From: Plantago major
Lineage: Eukaryota > Streptophyta > Magnoliopsida > Lamiales > Plantaginaceae
DNA: 64,000 bases
Assembly: GCA_026545765.1 (NCBI GenBank)
Contig: CM048843.1
Coordinates: forward strand, 16,273,200 to 16,337,199
Reading direction: 5' to 3'
The notes beneath the pieces were generated by a model. It was not told the origin of the DNA, did no database searches, and saw nothing but the letters and a program-made list of their open reading frames with translations. The position numbers and the translations under genes were made by a program. Below, piece by piece: positions 21,036-31,054 of the stretch (the stretch's first letter is position 1; each line of letters starts with the position of its first letter).

Positions 21036-21540
21036 GGCAGTTATCTCCAGAAGCACTTGCATACGCCGAGAGACGAGCAGAGGAGCAGTGCCACGCTCGA
21101 AGGGGAGGATATTACCACCATGATGGGTGCCTGGGAGAGGGAAAGGAAAAGGCCCGATGGTTGCACCACTATACTCATATGCTACTGATGATGAGCAATC
21201 GTATGGGGAACATGTATCAGCGATCAATGTACAAGGGACGAGTAGGGAAAATGATGATTCTGGGTATGATAGTACGACTAGTATGGTAGAAGATGGAGTG
21301 CCTAAGTTGAAGGACTTGATTACCACATTTGGAAACCATATTGCTTATCACATATGGAATGGAAACGAGGTAAGTTGGTGGTTAAGATCTACATGTAGAT
21401 GTTTAACATGGTTTTATTTAGTTTTTTAAAGTACCTAATCAAGTAGTAATGTATCATCTAACATATTCCTTTCATGCAGTCATTTCGAGGACCGTTGACC
21501 TGCCATTCCAGATATGGAAGACGTGGCTATTTACAGGTAA
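20550..21540 (+). pseudogene. Unrecognised gene fragment, possibly plant-mobile-domain-like
   Basis: The first exon-like block (20550-20764) begins MDKGRSGKQRVVVDNFGRLH and ends at a GT donor after LTSPG. A second block from about 20937 opens with a run of Asp and Glu codons made by a GAT/GAG microsatellite. A further frame holds LKDLITTFGNHIAYHIWNG (to about 21369), and a later block after an AG acceptor near 21479 reads SFRGPLTCHSRYGRRGYLQ. The frame changes between blocks, so the gene is broken or mis-modelled. The FGNHIAYHIWNG...GPLTCHSRY wording resembles the N-terminal part of plant mobile domain (PMD/MAIN-like) proteins, many of which are transposon passengers; this is weak. It converges on the minus-strand MULE. 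Confidence 0.35.
20947..21036. repeat. Compound GAT/GAG microsatellite
   Basis: About 90 bases of GAT, then GAG, then GAT triplets. It encodes Asp/Glu on the plus strand, and gives His/Pro or Met/Arg runs in other frames, which are shadows. It lies at the start of the second block of the gene fragment. Confidence 0.95.
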
Positions 21541-21599
21541 ATGATGTTGAGGTTCTTAGATGGTTAAGTGATAGTCGGATATCCCACCTGGACTCAGTA

Positions 21600-22187
21600 G
21601 ATGATCACCAAACCCTCTCCATTCCAATGGATAGTAGACACAACTAAGAGATTTTCAATAGCATGTAATGACAACCTGATATTTAGTCGCAATGGCCAAA
21701 CCGACATTTGTAAGATCTAACCATTTGGGTCGTGGAGCAATTGGTAAGAAACAATCCAAACTGTCGAGTCATTTCATGTACTCTTCTTCACCACCTACAA
21801 CATGACCAATAGAAAAAAAACAATTTTTATGAAGTAAAGACCGATAATTTTATGAAGTACGTACGAATAATGAAAATAGGACCATTTACCACGACGACAT
21901 AGTCGTATGTATAGATCTCGGTGAGTGGTCAACTCTTCTGTGATATCCTGTCTAACTCTCGGCTAATTCCACTCTGTATGATACTGATAGAAAGATAGAC
22001 ACCGAAATCCACAATGTCCATCTGCATCTACATTTAACCACCCTCCTATGTATGGCTTTATGACCTTCAGCATGGACCTGAACTTGTTAAATTTTCCTGA
22101 GTTCCACTTCTTTCTGGCAGCATGATAATCCTCTACATGAAACTGATCATGTGCCTGATACTGCTGCGAATCCTGAGTCTGTGTCAC
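21600..22187 (-). pseudogene. OTU-like cysteine protease domain of MULE
   Basis: From 22187 the frame reads RKKWNSGKFNKFRSML and VIKPYIGGWLNVDADGHCGF, then RCLS. The DADGHCGFR segment carries the Asp and Cys expected at the OTU active site (D-x-x-G-x-C). Further left in other frames, KWLDLTNVGLAIATKYQVVI matches the later part of the domain, followed by a YYPL-like end. The pieces lie in different frames and are separated by stops, so the domain is not functional as it stands. OTU domains are carried by several plant MULE families, but their role in transposition is not settled. Confidence 0.6.
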
Positions 22188-22194
22188 GATCGAT

Positions 22195-22425
22195 CCCGTA
22201 TGTAATCGATCCTGTCTTTCTCTCGATCCCGACTATGATCCCGAGGCATCACGAGATCGACATCGACTATGATCCTGAGTCTGATACTCACTGTGATCCT
22301 GTGACTAGAACTGACTATGATCCTGAAACTGATACTGACTATGATCCTGAGTCTGATACTCACTGTGATCCTGTGACTGGAACTGAGCATGATCCTGAGA
22401 CTGATCCTTAGTCTGCGTTTGATTC
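22195..22425 (-). repeat. QDHS-coding minisatellite in MULE gene
   Basis: About ten 24-base units built on CTGATACTGACTATGATCCT are read on the minus strand as a low-complexity linker (QDHSQYQ, QDHSEYQTQ). They lie between the transposase C-terminus and the OTU domain. Loss of frame in this tract is a likely reason the OTU part is uncoupled. Confidence 0.75.
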
Positions 22426-24487
22426 TTCTTCTTACTGGGCTTCTTCTTTTGACTCTTCTCGTAATCACTTTTGTACCACTGACCTTGAGCTTTAGGTGGA
22501 CGACCTTTGTGCTTGTGATGGAGTGGTTCATCAATATTGATAGCAACTGGGAACTTTTGTTTGTGGATATATTCAGCTAGCATCTTATTTTGGGCATCGG
22601 TTGCAAACTCCTTGAAATTCTTGAATGCATCGTCACATAGATCATCAGCACTTGCTCTTCCCGATTCACTCCAGTCACGTTCTGCATCTACATCAAGACT
22701 CTTCCAAAAGGGATGAATGTCAATTGGATCAATGGGCATGTTATTCTCGATTAAAGTGGTCATCTCGCATGCACATGGCAATCCATGCGTAGTACGTAAC
22801 TCATGAGTGCAGTTGCTCGGATGGGGTGTCTTTTTGATCTCTTCGACTAAGAGCTTAATGCCGTTATGCGAAACAACACCTGAAAGTCTCCGAAACAACA
22901 TGAAACGCCTACAAGGAAGAAGATGCTTCGTTCTGTTCAATTCAAATTGTGATCTGATGGCATTCAAATCAAGTTCATGTATCTCATGAATCTTTTAAAA
23001 AATTGTAGGAAAATTAGCTCTCGAACTCCTGATCCATGACTTGACTTGACTTGACTTGACTGTGTGCACTTTCAACCCTACAAGTAATTATATGATATTT
23101 ATGATATATTGCATAAATAGTAGTGTACTACAAATGAACAATAATATGTACTGTTAGTTGTTAGAGCTCCAAAATGCTGATATTGGTTCGTCCAATAAGC
23201 CACGAAGTGAGTATGAAACAGAACTAACCAAGTCTTCTTCAGATACTCTCCGAATCCTGGTAAATATCTCCAAGCATACAATATCTCCTTCACGTAAACA
23301 TCGTACTCCTCCTCTGTTTTTGCATTCACCACATTATTCCACCTTGACTTTACTGCAAACTCAAACTCCTTGTTACCGACCAACTTCACATGTTTCTGTT
23401 GTACGTCTACACCAATGTGTCGTCTACAAAGTAAAGTTGTGGCATTTGGGAAAACTTTGTGAATGCTGTTAGTGAGGGCCAACTCTCTATCTGTAACAAT
23501 AACTCCGGGTGGTTTAATACCTTCGAAAAAATGAGACAATGAGCGCATGATCCAAAGGTAGCTATCCTCTTTTTCGTTCTTAATGAATGCAAATGCAACA
23601 TGAAAATTTTTCCCCGTTGGCAAAAACCCAATAACCTCCACCATAGGCATGTCGTACCGGTTAGTGGAATATGTGGCATCCAACTCCAACACATAAGGAT
23701 ACAATCGAAGCAAATTAACACTATGAGGATGAGCAAAGAATACATCACCAAGATTATTTGTTCCATCCTCAAGCCTCTCCCAGTGGTAGTATCGATGATC
23801 ATTCAACAACTTCAGGAAGTATTGCATCGTGCTCAACCCATCCATATCCACCTTCTTATTTTTCTGTATGACATTGTAGATATGCCGTACATTACTAACA
23901 TTATCCTGAAACTTGTCTTTCACCATTTGTAGGATACTCATAGGTCTCAAATGAGTCTTGTACAACTCACCCACAAGTTTCTGCTCGCCTTCCCGTAACT
24001 TCGACGCCGATGTATGCCAATTTGCGTGATTACCAAGTGCATGGTTGTACTTGTCTCTACCGTCGCTCGTTTGTACAACCCATTGACCCTCACCCCTTCT
24101 TTTAAGCTTCAATTGAAATGGGCAACCATTCTTCTTCGTCCCACTTGATGTTCGGGGAACAACATCAACTCTATCAGTGGTTGTAGTGCGGTACTTTCCA
24201 CTGCATTCACAACCAATGTAGACACGGTTCTTGTTTGAGGTTATCACCGTAAAAAACATGTTGTTTTCCCGACCGATGCGTGTTACTTGATCTTCAGCAT
24301 CTTCTCTACAACCGAATGTACCCATAATTTGAAACAAGCGGTTATGATCTTCATGCTCATTGTCGTCCTCCTCGACCCCATCATAACCCGGCCCAAAAAT
24401 GGCTTCATCACCATCATCATACTCCGGTGAAGGTATAAAATATCTTGGTTCGTCATCATTTAAAGGAGGTTCTTCGTCTGAATCCAT
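22300..24487 (-). pseudogene. FAR1-like MULE transposase
   Basis: From the ATG at 24487, an acidic N-terminus is followed by a FAR1/WRKY-GCM1-type zinc-binding region (YIGCECSGKYR, GCPFQLKLKRRGEGQW, KYNHALGNHANWH). The MULE transposase core comes next: LELDATYSTNRYDMPMVEVI with the first acidic residue, VTDRELALTNSI with the second, and HFVAYWTNQYQHFGALTTN. An exon border with GTACAT is likely near 23151. RVESAHS follows at about 23060, but in a different phase. A block from 22967 has FRRLSGVVSH and the SWIM-type zinc finger CTHELRTTHGLPCACE. A run of TCAAG repeats at 23035-23061 interrupts the part after RVESAHS. The gene is decayed, and a remote chance of unusual splicing remains. Confidence 0.8.
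23035..23061. repeat. CTTGA pentanucleotide microsatellite
   Basis: Five or so tandem copies of the CTTGA unit lie inside the transposase coding region, just after the RVESAH motif. They replace the LKKYLG-type segment usually found there. Confidence 0.85.
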
Positions 24488-24775
24488 TGGATATCTATCC
24501 GGATCAATATATGGATTACTCTGACAAATTCAAACATAAGATCACTGTCAGAAACAAATAAAAATAAATTTAATCAAATCATATACGCTAAAACAATATA
24601 ACTAATCACTTTTTTAAAAAGTATTAGTAAAACACTGTCCAAAATATAGTCTAATTACTTAAAAAGAAAAAAAAAATAAAAAAACGACTTAAAACGGACT
24701 GGCATTTAGCGCAGAATCGGTACCGAATCGGCAAATTTGGGTCATGAAGTTCGGATCCGTCGCCAGAATTTCCTA

Positions 24776-25726
24776 AGGTAATTGAAAAACAGGACCGGGT
24801 GTCGAATCGGGTATGCCACAAAATACTGGTTCAATCGGTTCAACCGGTCAAACCACTTATTGACTCGGTATGACGTCTTATACATGTGTTTGTTAATAAA
24901 TCTATTTAATATGGGGTCTGTAATTCATATTTACGAAGTCGAACAATCAGAACAAATAGTAAAAAGATTAGACTATATATAATCAAACTACAATGTAATT
25001 AATAAATAAATTATCTAATATGAACTTATATTGAATTATAAAAGAAAAAATTCTAAAATGTAAGATCTACCATATTAATTCATGATGGTTTAAATGTTAG
25101 AATTTCAAACATGTAAAGTTGTAACTTGTAAAATGACAAATGAATGTTAAAAAGATCAAGTGATTGTTCTTTTACTTAGTAGATGATTGATATACTTGAA
25201 AAATGTTACTCCCTCCGTTCCAAATAAAACTTTCTATTTTGACTTTGAACGATTAACTGTCTTCAACTTTAACTACAAATTAATCTTAAAATATAATAAT
25301 AAATAATTTTAAAATGAATTATTTACTATTATAGTTCAAGAGTAATTTGTGGTCAAAGTCGAAGACAATTGACCACAGAATAGTAAAATTGAAAGTTTTC
25401 TTTGGAACGGAGGTAGTAAACTATATCCAAGTTTGGGTTATTACTATAATAAAACAAGAAATTTGTACCCAAGTGGTAAGTAAATAAGCTATTATATTTT
25501 AGACCCAAGTTCAATTTCCACCACTTCCATTTTATTCAATATTTATCAAATAAAACACAAAATCGGTTCTCAACCCATTGGCGGTTTACCGGTCAAACAA
25601 ATGAACCGGCCAGTTCTCAGCGGTTGGATATTCAGACCGGTTACATGCCCTAACCGGACCACTATTCCCAAAATGTCCGGTTCGCCCGATCTGACTGGCC
25701 GGTCCGATCCGATTTTTCAAACACTG
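24776..25726. mobile_element. Possible old hAT-like element hosting a Stowaway
   Basis: The right end, read inverted, is CAGTGTTTGAAAAATCGGAT, a typical hAT/Ac-type start. The left side near 24776 has TTGAAAAACAGGACCGGG in a comparable place. Both flanks are rich in ACCGGTCAAACC-type words in opposite orientation. No 8-bp duplication was found, and the left terminus is degraded. Confidence 0.35.
25209..25416. mobile_element. Stowaway MITE (Tc1/mariner)
   Basis: A 208-bp unit starts CTCCCTCCGTTCC and ends GGAACGGAGGTAG, with TA on both sides (25207-25208 and 25417-25418). The inverted ends continue with AAAACTTTC/GAAAGTTTT, and the interior is AT-rich. This is the classic Stowaway structure. 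There is no transposase. Confidence 0.92.
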
Positions 25727-26100
25727 GTTCCCGGGTCATAGAGTTTTTTCAGGGTGGTCGGGATGATCATAATATGGCCCGGGTCGAACCGAATTGATAA
25801 TTCATTTTTCAATGTAGATCTAATCCACTTCGGTTCGATGCTCGGTCCAAACTTTTTAAAATTTTCGGTTCGTTACAAAATCGAAGGGAACCAGAAGTGA
25901 GGTGATATACTTATTCTTTTAGTTAAATACTTAAATTACACCTCTCCTCGCTCAATTTCATTTCAAACCTTTCGTGACCTAGCCCCCCTTCTTCATCCTC
26001 CATAAACCTACTCAATCCACTTGTATTTTCTTTTCGATCGACCTGGCACAACGAAGAGAAAGGAAATAAAAGCAAATTAATTGCAGCCCCTTTTATGTTC

Positions 26101-26896
26101 GGGATATTCTATTCAAATAAGGTTGTACTGGAACAGCCATTCAATTTAGTATGATTAAATCTAAACCACAAGATCAAACACAATTGCAGTACTATTGGAA
26201 TTCTAAGTGAAACACGATTTTATTTCTTTCTTCCTGCGCTCAATTCACCGCCGCTCCTCTTTCCAGTTATTCATCGGCTTCTTCCCTGCGCTCAAACTCT
26301 TACGCTCGGCTGCTCCTCTTCACAGAAATTCACCTGCTTCTTCTTCAATGGAGATCCACAAAATTTTCCAAGAGTCTTAAAATGGCACTGGCTATGGAGA
26401 TGTGATTTTGGAAGTGCTTAGAAACTGCCTGCCAAGCCAAAAATATAACGTTCTCCAAACCTCCTTTGTCTTATCGCAATCGATAAACAAGTGTTTAGTC
26501 GATAGATAATCATTTCTTAATTTGCCTTGAGATTAGATTATTGGAAATTGGATTCCATTCGGAGAGTTTCTAGAATGGATTGTAAAAGATGACTTTAAAT
26601 TCTTGAGTAAATAGAAAATAGAAATTGCTCAGAGAAAATGAAGAGAAGAAGAAGTTGCGTTGATTAATTCCCTGAGTTTCTGGGGAGGAGCGATTGGAGA
26701 AAAGAAGAAATACGGCATTCCACGCAGATACGAATCGCAGCAAGAAGAAAGAAGAAACGTGTTATCAATTAAATTTCTAATAGTATCTCATCTTGTGGTC
26801 CATAATTAATCATACTAGATTGAACAGCTGAGATCTAAAGTACGATCATATTTCACATTAGTTCCGGTACAACTTTATCTGATAGTAGAATATCCA
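26101..26896. mobile_element. Non-autonomous MULE with long TIRs
   Basis: The perfect 9-bp duplication TTTATGTTC (26092-26100 and 26897-26905) flanks 796 bp. The left end begins GGGATATTCTA and the right end, inverted, begins TGGATATTCTA. Inverted similarity extends some 120-150 bp (blocks GTTGTACTGGAAC/GTTGTACCGGAAC, TTTAGTATGATTAA and ACCACAAGAT). The interior (about 26225-26750) is not repetitive. It has a CT-rich, leader-like stretch with two copies of a CTTCC.TGCGCTCAA segment about 70 bp apart, then an ATG (about 26348) and a short interrupted frame. That may be captured host sequence, but no gene could be named. Confidence 0.85.
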
Positions 26897-26905
26897 TTTA
26901 TGTTC

Positions 26906-27200
26906 TTTTTCCTCTCCCTTCTAGCTTCGTCCATCTCCTCCACTTCATTTCCAAGATTCGCCTAAAAGGCAGTCAACGTCTCATCGAAGACCTACGATAG
27001 TCGGTCACCAAGAAAAGGCAGTCAATTGCACTTCGATGCTTTGCCATATACACTATGATCGTGACGAGAGGTGACCAACGTTGTGAGCGGTAGAGGCAGC
27101 GGAGTTGAGAGGTGTGTCAAATTATGAGAATCAAAAGAAAAAAGAAGAAGAACATAAATCAGAGAGGAGGAATAACGGAGTTAAGAAACGGTTTAATTAC
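26906..27200. other. Intergenic, nothing recognised
   Basis: CT-rich then AG-rich sequence between the MULE element and the copia element. Short frames here show no similarity I recognise. Confidence 0.45.
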
Positions 27201-27205
27201 ACTAG

Positions 27206-28930
27206 TGTTGGGAAATTTGTTGGGAAATTTCTTGAGAAATTTGTTAGGAATTTTGTTAGATATTTTGTTAAGAATATCTGTTTAGTTTTGATCAGCAACA
27301 TGATGACTTATCTTAGTCTCAGAAAGGTGATTAGTACTCTTGGTTCACTTGAACATTGTAAAAGAGGAAACCCACTAAGTATGATAGTCTAGTTAATCTT
27401 GTATAGGATGTTAGGTCTCAAAATGTAATTTTTATTTTATGAAGAGAAGACCAAGAAGAAGACATCCAAGCAGAACAAGCTCAACGACATTGAAGACTTG
27501 GAAATCAAGAAGATTATCAAATCCTGTTCAGATACCTTAGCCAGATATCTTGAAGACACGAATAGTTTCAAACAAACTGTGTCACAAGAGATATCTGAGA
27601 AATAAGAGACATATCTGAAAACAAGGAAAGTGTCCACAGATATCTATTCTCAGATACCTTGAGCGTTAACCACATTTCTGAAAAAGAAATATATATATTG
27701 CAAACAAAGTTGTTTCAATAAATAAGTGGTATCTGAAGATTGAAGATAAGTACGTGCAAAGAATCAGATAACACTAGTCTCTGATACAAAGCATAGTTCC
27801 GTTGACACTACAGGACAAAAGTATAGTACAATGCATTTAATGCACGGACAGAGATGTCTGAATAAAAGCAACGGCAGTTTCTGAGAAGAAGACAAAACTC
27901 CATAAGATTATACACAGATATCAATAGTTTGAATTTGAGCTAACGGATACTATTCAAACGCACTCAAATTCATCTATAAATATCAACACTTAGACTTGAG
28001 AAGACACCTTAGACACACCTTGAATCGCATAAAAATTGAACATCTTACTCTCTCAAAGCAACTTACTTACTCACAAAGCTTTCTGTTGCGACCAAAGCTT
28101 TTGATCTTGAGTAACACTGAAGTTCTAAGTGTCCTGATCCTAAACAAGCAAAGCTATCTGTGAAGGAGTTGAATCAAAAGATCAACTATCTGAGATTCAT
28201 TCTCTTGAACAGATATCATAAGACTTGGGTCAGTAAAATCGAACAAGATACCATACGCTGTAAAGTGTATTAAGTAACTTGATTCACAGAGCTATCTGAA
28301 TAACTGAACAAGTTATTAAAGAAGCTCATCTGACAACTCAAACCAAAACCAACACCATAATCAAGTGGAGTACAGAAGTACTTAGTTTGAAAATCGGGAA
28401 TAACTCCAAGGTTACCGGAGTATAGGAAGTACTTGATTTGGGAAACTAAGGAATAACTCCAAGGTTATTGAGTATAGGAAGTACTTAGCTTGGGAAGCTA
28501 GGGAATAACTCAAAGGTTTCTGAGTATAGGAAGTACTTGGCTGTGAAAGCCGGGGAACAACTCAGGGGGAATATTTGGTTGGGAACCAATTGTTAAGAAT
28601 CTTAGAATAGGTTTATTATAAGGTGAACTCAATTATCTGTTCTAGTGAATTCTAGGTCTCTGATAGACCGAAGTGGATTAATTGGAGGATTACGCCACCT
28701 CCAGATACCACTATACTTGCTGTGTTATTTACCTTTTCGTATTTACATTTCAGCAACACACACACACATTTTAACTGTTTCTGCACTTATCTTTATTAAG
28801 TCTTCCGCGCTCAGATTCTAAGTATCAGATATCTATTCAGATATCTGAGAAATAGTTTTTATCGACAAAAGTTTTAAAAGACTATTCACCCCCCGTCTAG
28901 TCTTTTACTTTCCCGTTATCTGGACCAACA
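27206..28930 (+). repeat. 5' LTR of fossil A
   Basis: 1725 bp, starting TGTTGGGAAATT and ending CTGGACCAACA. The first 12 bases occur twice in tandem at its start but only once at the start of the 3' LTR, which is 1713 bp. It is rich in AGATATC and ATATCTGA words and has TATAAATATC at about 27975. Near 28370-28560 it has four imperfect repeats of a 'GAGTATAGGAAGTACTT' type segment. Confidence 0.93.
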
Positions 28931-28932
28931 AG

Positions 28933-28944
28933 TGGTATCAGAGC
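28933..28944 (+). other. Primer-binding site of fossil A
   Basis: TGGTATCAGAGC, complementary to the 3' end of initiator Met-tRNA, sits two bases after the 5' LTR, as is standard for plant copia elements. Confidence 0.95.
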
Positions 28945-29040
28945 AGGAGGTTCACCAGCCTTCTGCACTGAACCTAGATCCCCATATAGGTGAAGGAACT
29001 TTGTCCACTTTTGAGGACTATTTAATTTGTGTGTTAAGTG

Positions 29041-30980
29041 TGCAGGTATGTCTCTGAGTGATGCACCCGTTCTCAAACCAGAGAACTATGAGAAATGGAA
29101 AAATAACATGATGCTCCACCTTGAAGCCATAAGTGACGAGATGATCGAAGTAATAAAGAATGGCCCAATAGTCATTCAACAACTTAAGCAAGTCATGGAG
29201 GTTTCGAGTGGAAGAGACAGAGATCAAAACGAAGGATCTTCACAAACAGATGCGTCAACTAGTGGAAGATCTACTGGTCAAGTTATTTACGAACCAAAGC
29301 CCAGAGAACTCTGGACACCGGAAGATGCCAAGAGGAATCGACTGGATGGTCAAGCTCGTAACATCATCATCAGATCGACACCAGAGCACATACAGTGTAA
29401 ACTGTGGGGTGCTAAAACGGCGAAAGTTGCCTGGCAACTGATTGAAGAAATATGTGCCGGAACTGAGAAAACCAAGGAAAACAAGTTCGAAGTTCTAAAG
29501 TTGAAATTTCAAAATTTCAAACAAGGTCCCACTGAAACTCTGGAAGAACTTGATTTGGTTTACCACTCTCATGAGTGATATGGCAAGACTTGGGCAAGAA
29601 TGATACTCCCAATCGGAGAAGATTAAGACTATTGTCAGAAGTCTTAACCACAACTAGGAGCATACTAAATTCTTTTATTTTAACCAAGGTATGCCAAATA
29701 TCACTCCAGTGGAACTTTTCTCTCATCTTGCTACGGTTGATTATGAGACAACTCAGAGAGAACAAACAACTGAAAAGTTGCAGAATGTTGCTCTAGTAAC
29801 TCAAGGAACTTCTGAAAAGAAGAAAAGCAAGGAGGAGACTGAGGATGCTCTTGTCAAAAGCAAATGAGCAAACTTGTCGATCGAGAAATTGAGAAGAAAA
29901 GCCAAAGAGAAGTCAAAAAGCATCTAGTTCAAACTATCACCAAGACAAAAAATATGCAAAGCTCATTGAACAAGCCATTTCGTAAAGCATCATGTCTCGA
30001 GGAAGTAAATTGGAAACGATATCGCTTTCTATTGTCGTAAACCCGCCACTTCAAGAAGGATTGTCCCGCTCAACAAACTAAGGACGGTGACAAGAAAGAT
30101 AGAAGAATCTTCGGAAGCCGTAAAGCTTTGTTAATCAAGAAAGAAAGAAAATTCAAATTCAATGGATGCTCTAGACGTTGAGACAGATTCGAAGATGACA
30201 ATTCAGATGACTCAACCTTACCATCACCGTAATTATGTGGAGTTACTCATGATATAATCGACTTCGCCTCAAGAAGAATGAAATGTGGAGTTCTTTGAAA
30301 TTGACGGTCCACATCTCCAACATAGAAAAGCATCTTATGGCTGATGAGGTAACACATACTTCTTGTTATACTTATGAAAGTGATGAAGAGGAAATAAAAA
30401 TCTAGAAAATCTCAGAAAGAACTTGACATCTATGAAAGAGAATTTCTAATGATCCGAGCTAGAGCCGAAAAAACCTTGAAGAAGAAAAGAATTCTCTTGA
30501 AAAGGAAAATTCTCAATTAGTTAAAGAATCGAGAGAAAGGATGCTGAAAATGCATCTCTCAAAGCTCGATATCCGAGACCTAAAAAGTCACATAAAGAAG
30601 CAATGGTCAAATTACGAAGAATTATGAAGATCTTCTTTCTGAGAACAAAAAACTCAAGAAGAAAGAATTATCTTTTCAATCTTATGCCAAAGCTAGTGAC
30701 ACTCTTACTGAAGTACAATCTTACTTGAGAGATCCTTCAGAACAGAAAGGACTTGGGCTGAATACACAGACAAATTGTTCTATCACTCTGAATAAGAGTA
30801 AGGAGAAAAGAACATTTGTAAGTACTCAGCAAGACGGTTCCCATGCAATCTATAGTATCGGTGAGAAGACAAAGATTGTTGACAAAGGAAAGGCAGTTGC
30901 GACTAAACCTTTGTGGGAAAAACAAGTAAAAACAAAAGCTGGCACGTCTCGAAAAGAAACACAACACCGAAAAGTGTAAA
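29041..30980 (+). pseudogene. gag region of fossil A
   Basis: Copia gag similarity is seen in NYEKWKNNMMLHLEAI, WTPEDAKRNRLDGQARNI and LWGAKTAKVAWQLIEE, which match the UBN2/gag-polypeptide domain. Lys/Glu-rich coiled-coil sequence follows. It is broken, and no full gag can be read. Confidence 0.75.
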
Positions 30981-31054
30981 CACCCAGCTTATGTCTCTCA
31001 AAAAGGTAGAATTGGGGAGGCAAATTCTCCCATGTCACTTTTTCTGGAAAGAAA

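Larger units (their letters stand above)
21600..24487 (-). mobile_element. MULE with FAR1-like transposase and OTU domain (decayed)
   Basis: A minus-strand transposase gene is followed by an OTU-like protease domain, an arrangement known for some plant Mutator-like elements. Terminal inverted repeats and the 9-bp target duplication were looked for in 19.5-20.5 kb and 24.5-24.8 kb and were not found. The coordinates therefore cover only the coding part. The parts are listed separately. Confidence 0.75.
24488..26091. other. Intergenic, transposon-rich
   Basis: AT-rich sequence upstream of the MULE transposase, a possible old hAT-like unit and a Stowaway MITE (both listed separately), then further CCGG-rich words (25730-25860) and CT-rich sequence. 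No gene could be supported. Confidence 0.45.

Noticed and set aside
20903-21326. Long frames with poly-Met, poly-Arg, poly-His and poly-Pro runs
   Set aside because: All are translations of the same GAT/GAG microsatellite in alternative frames and strands.
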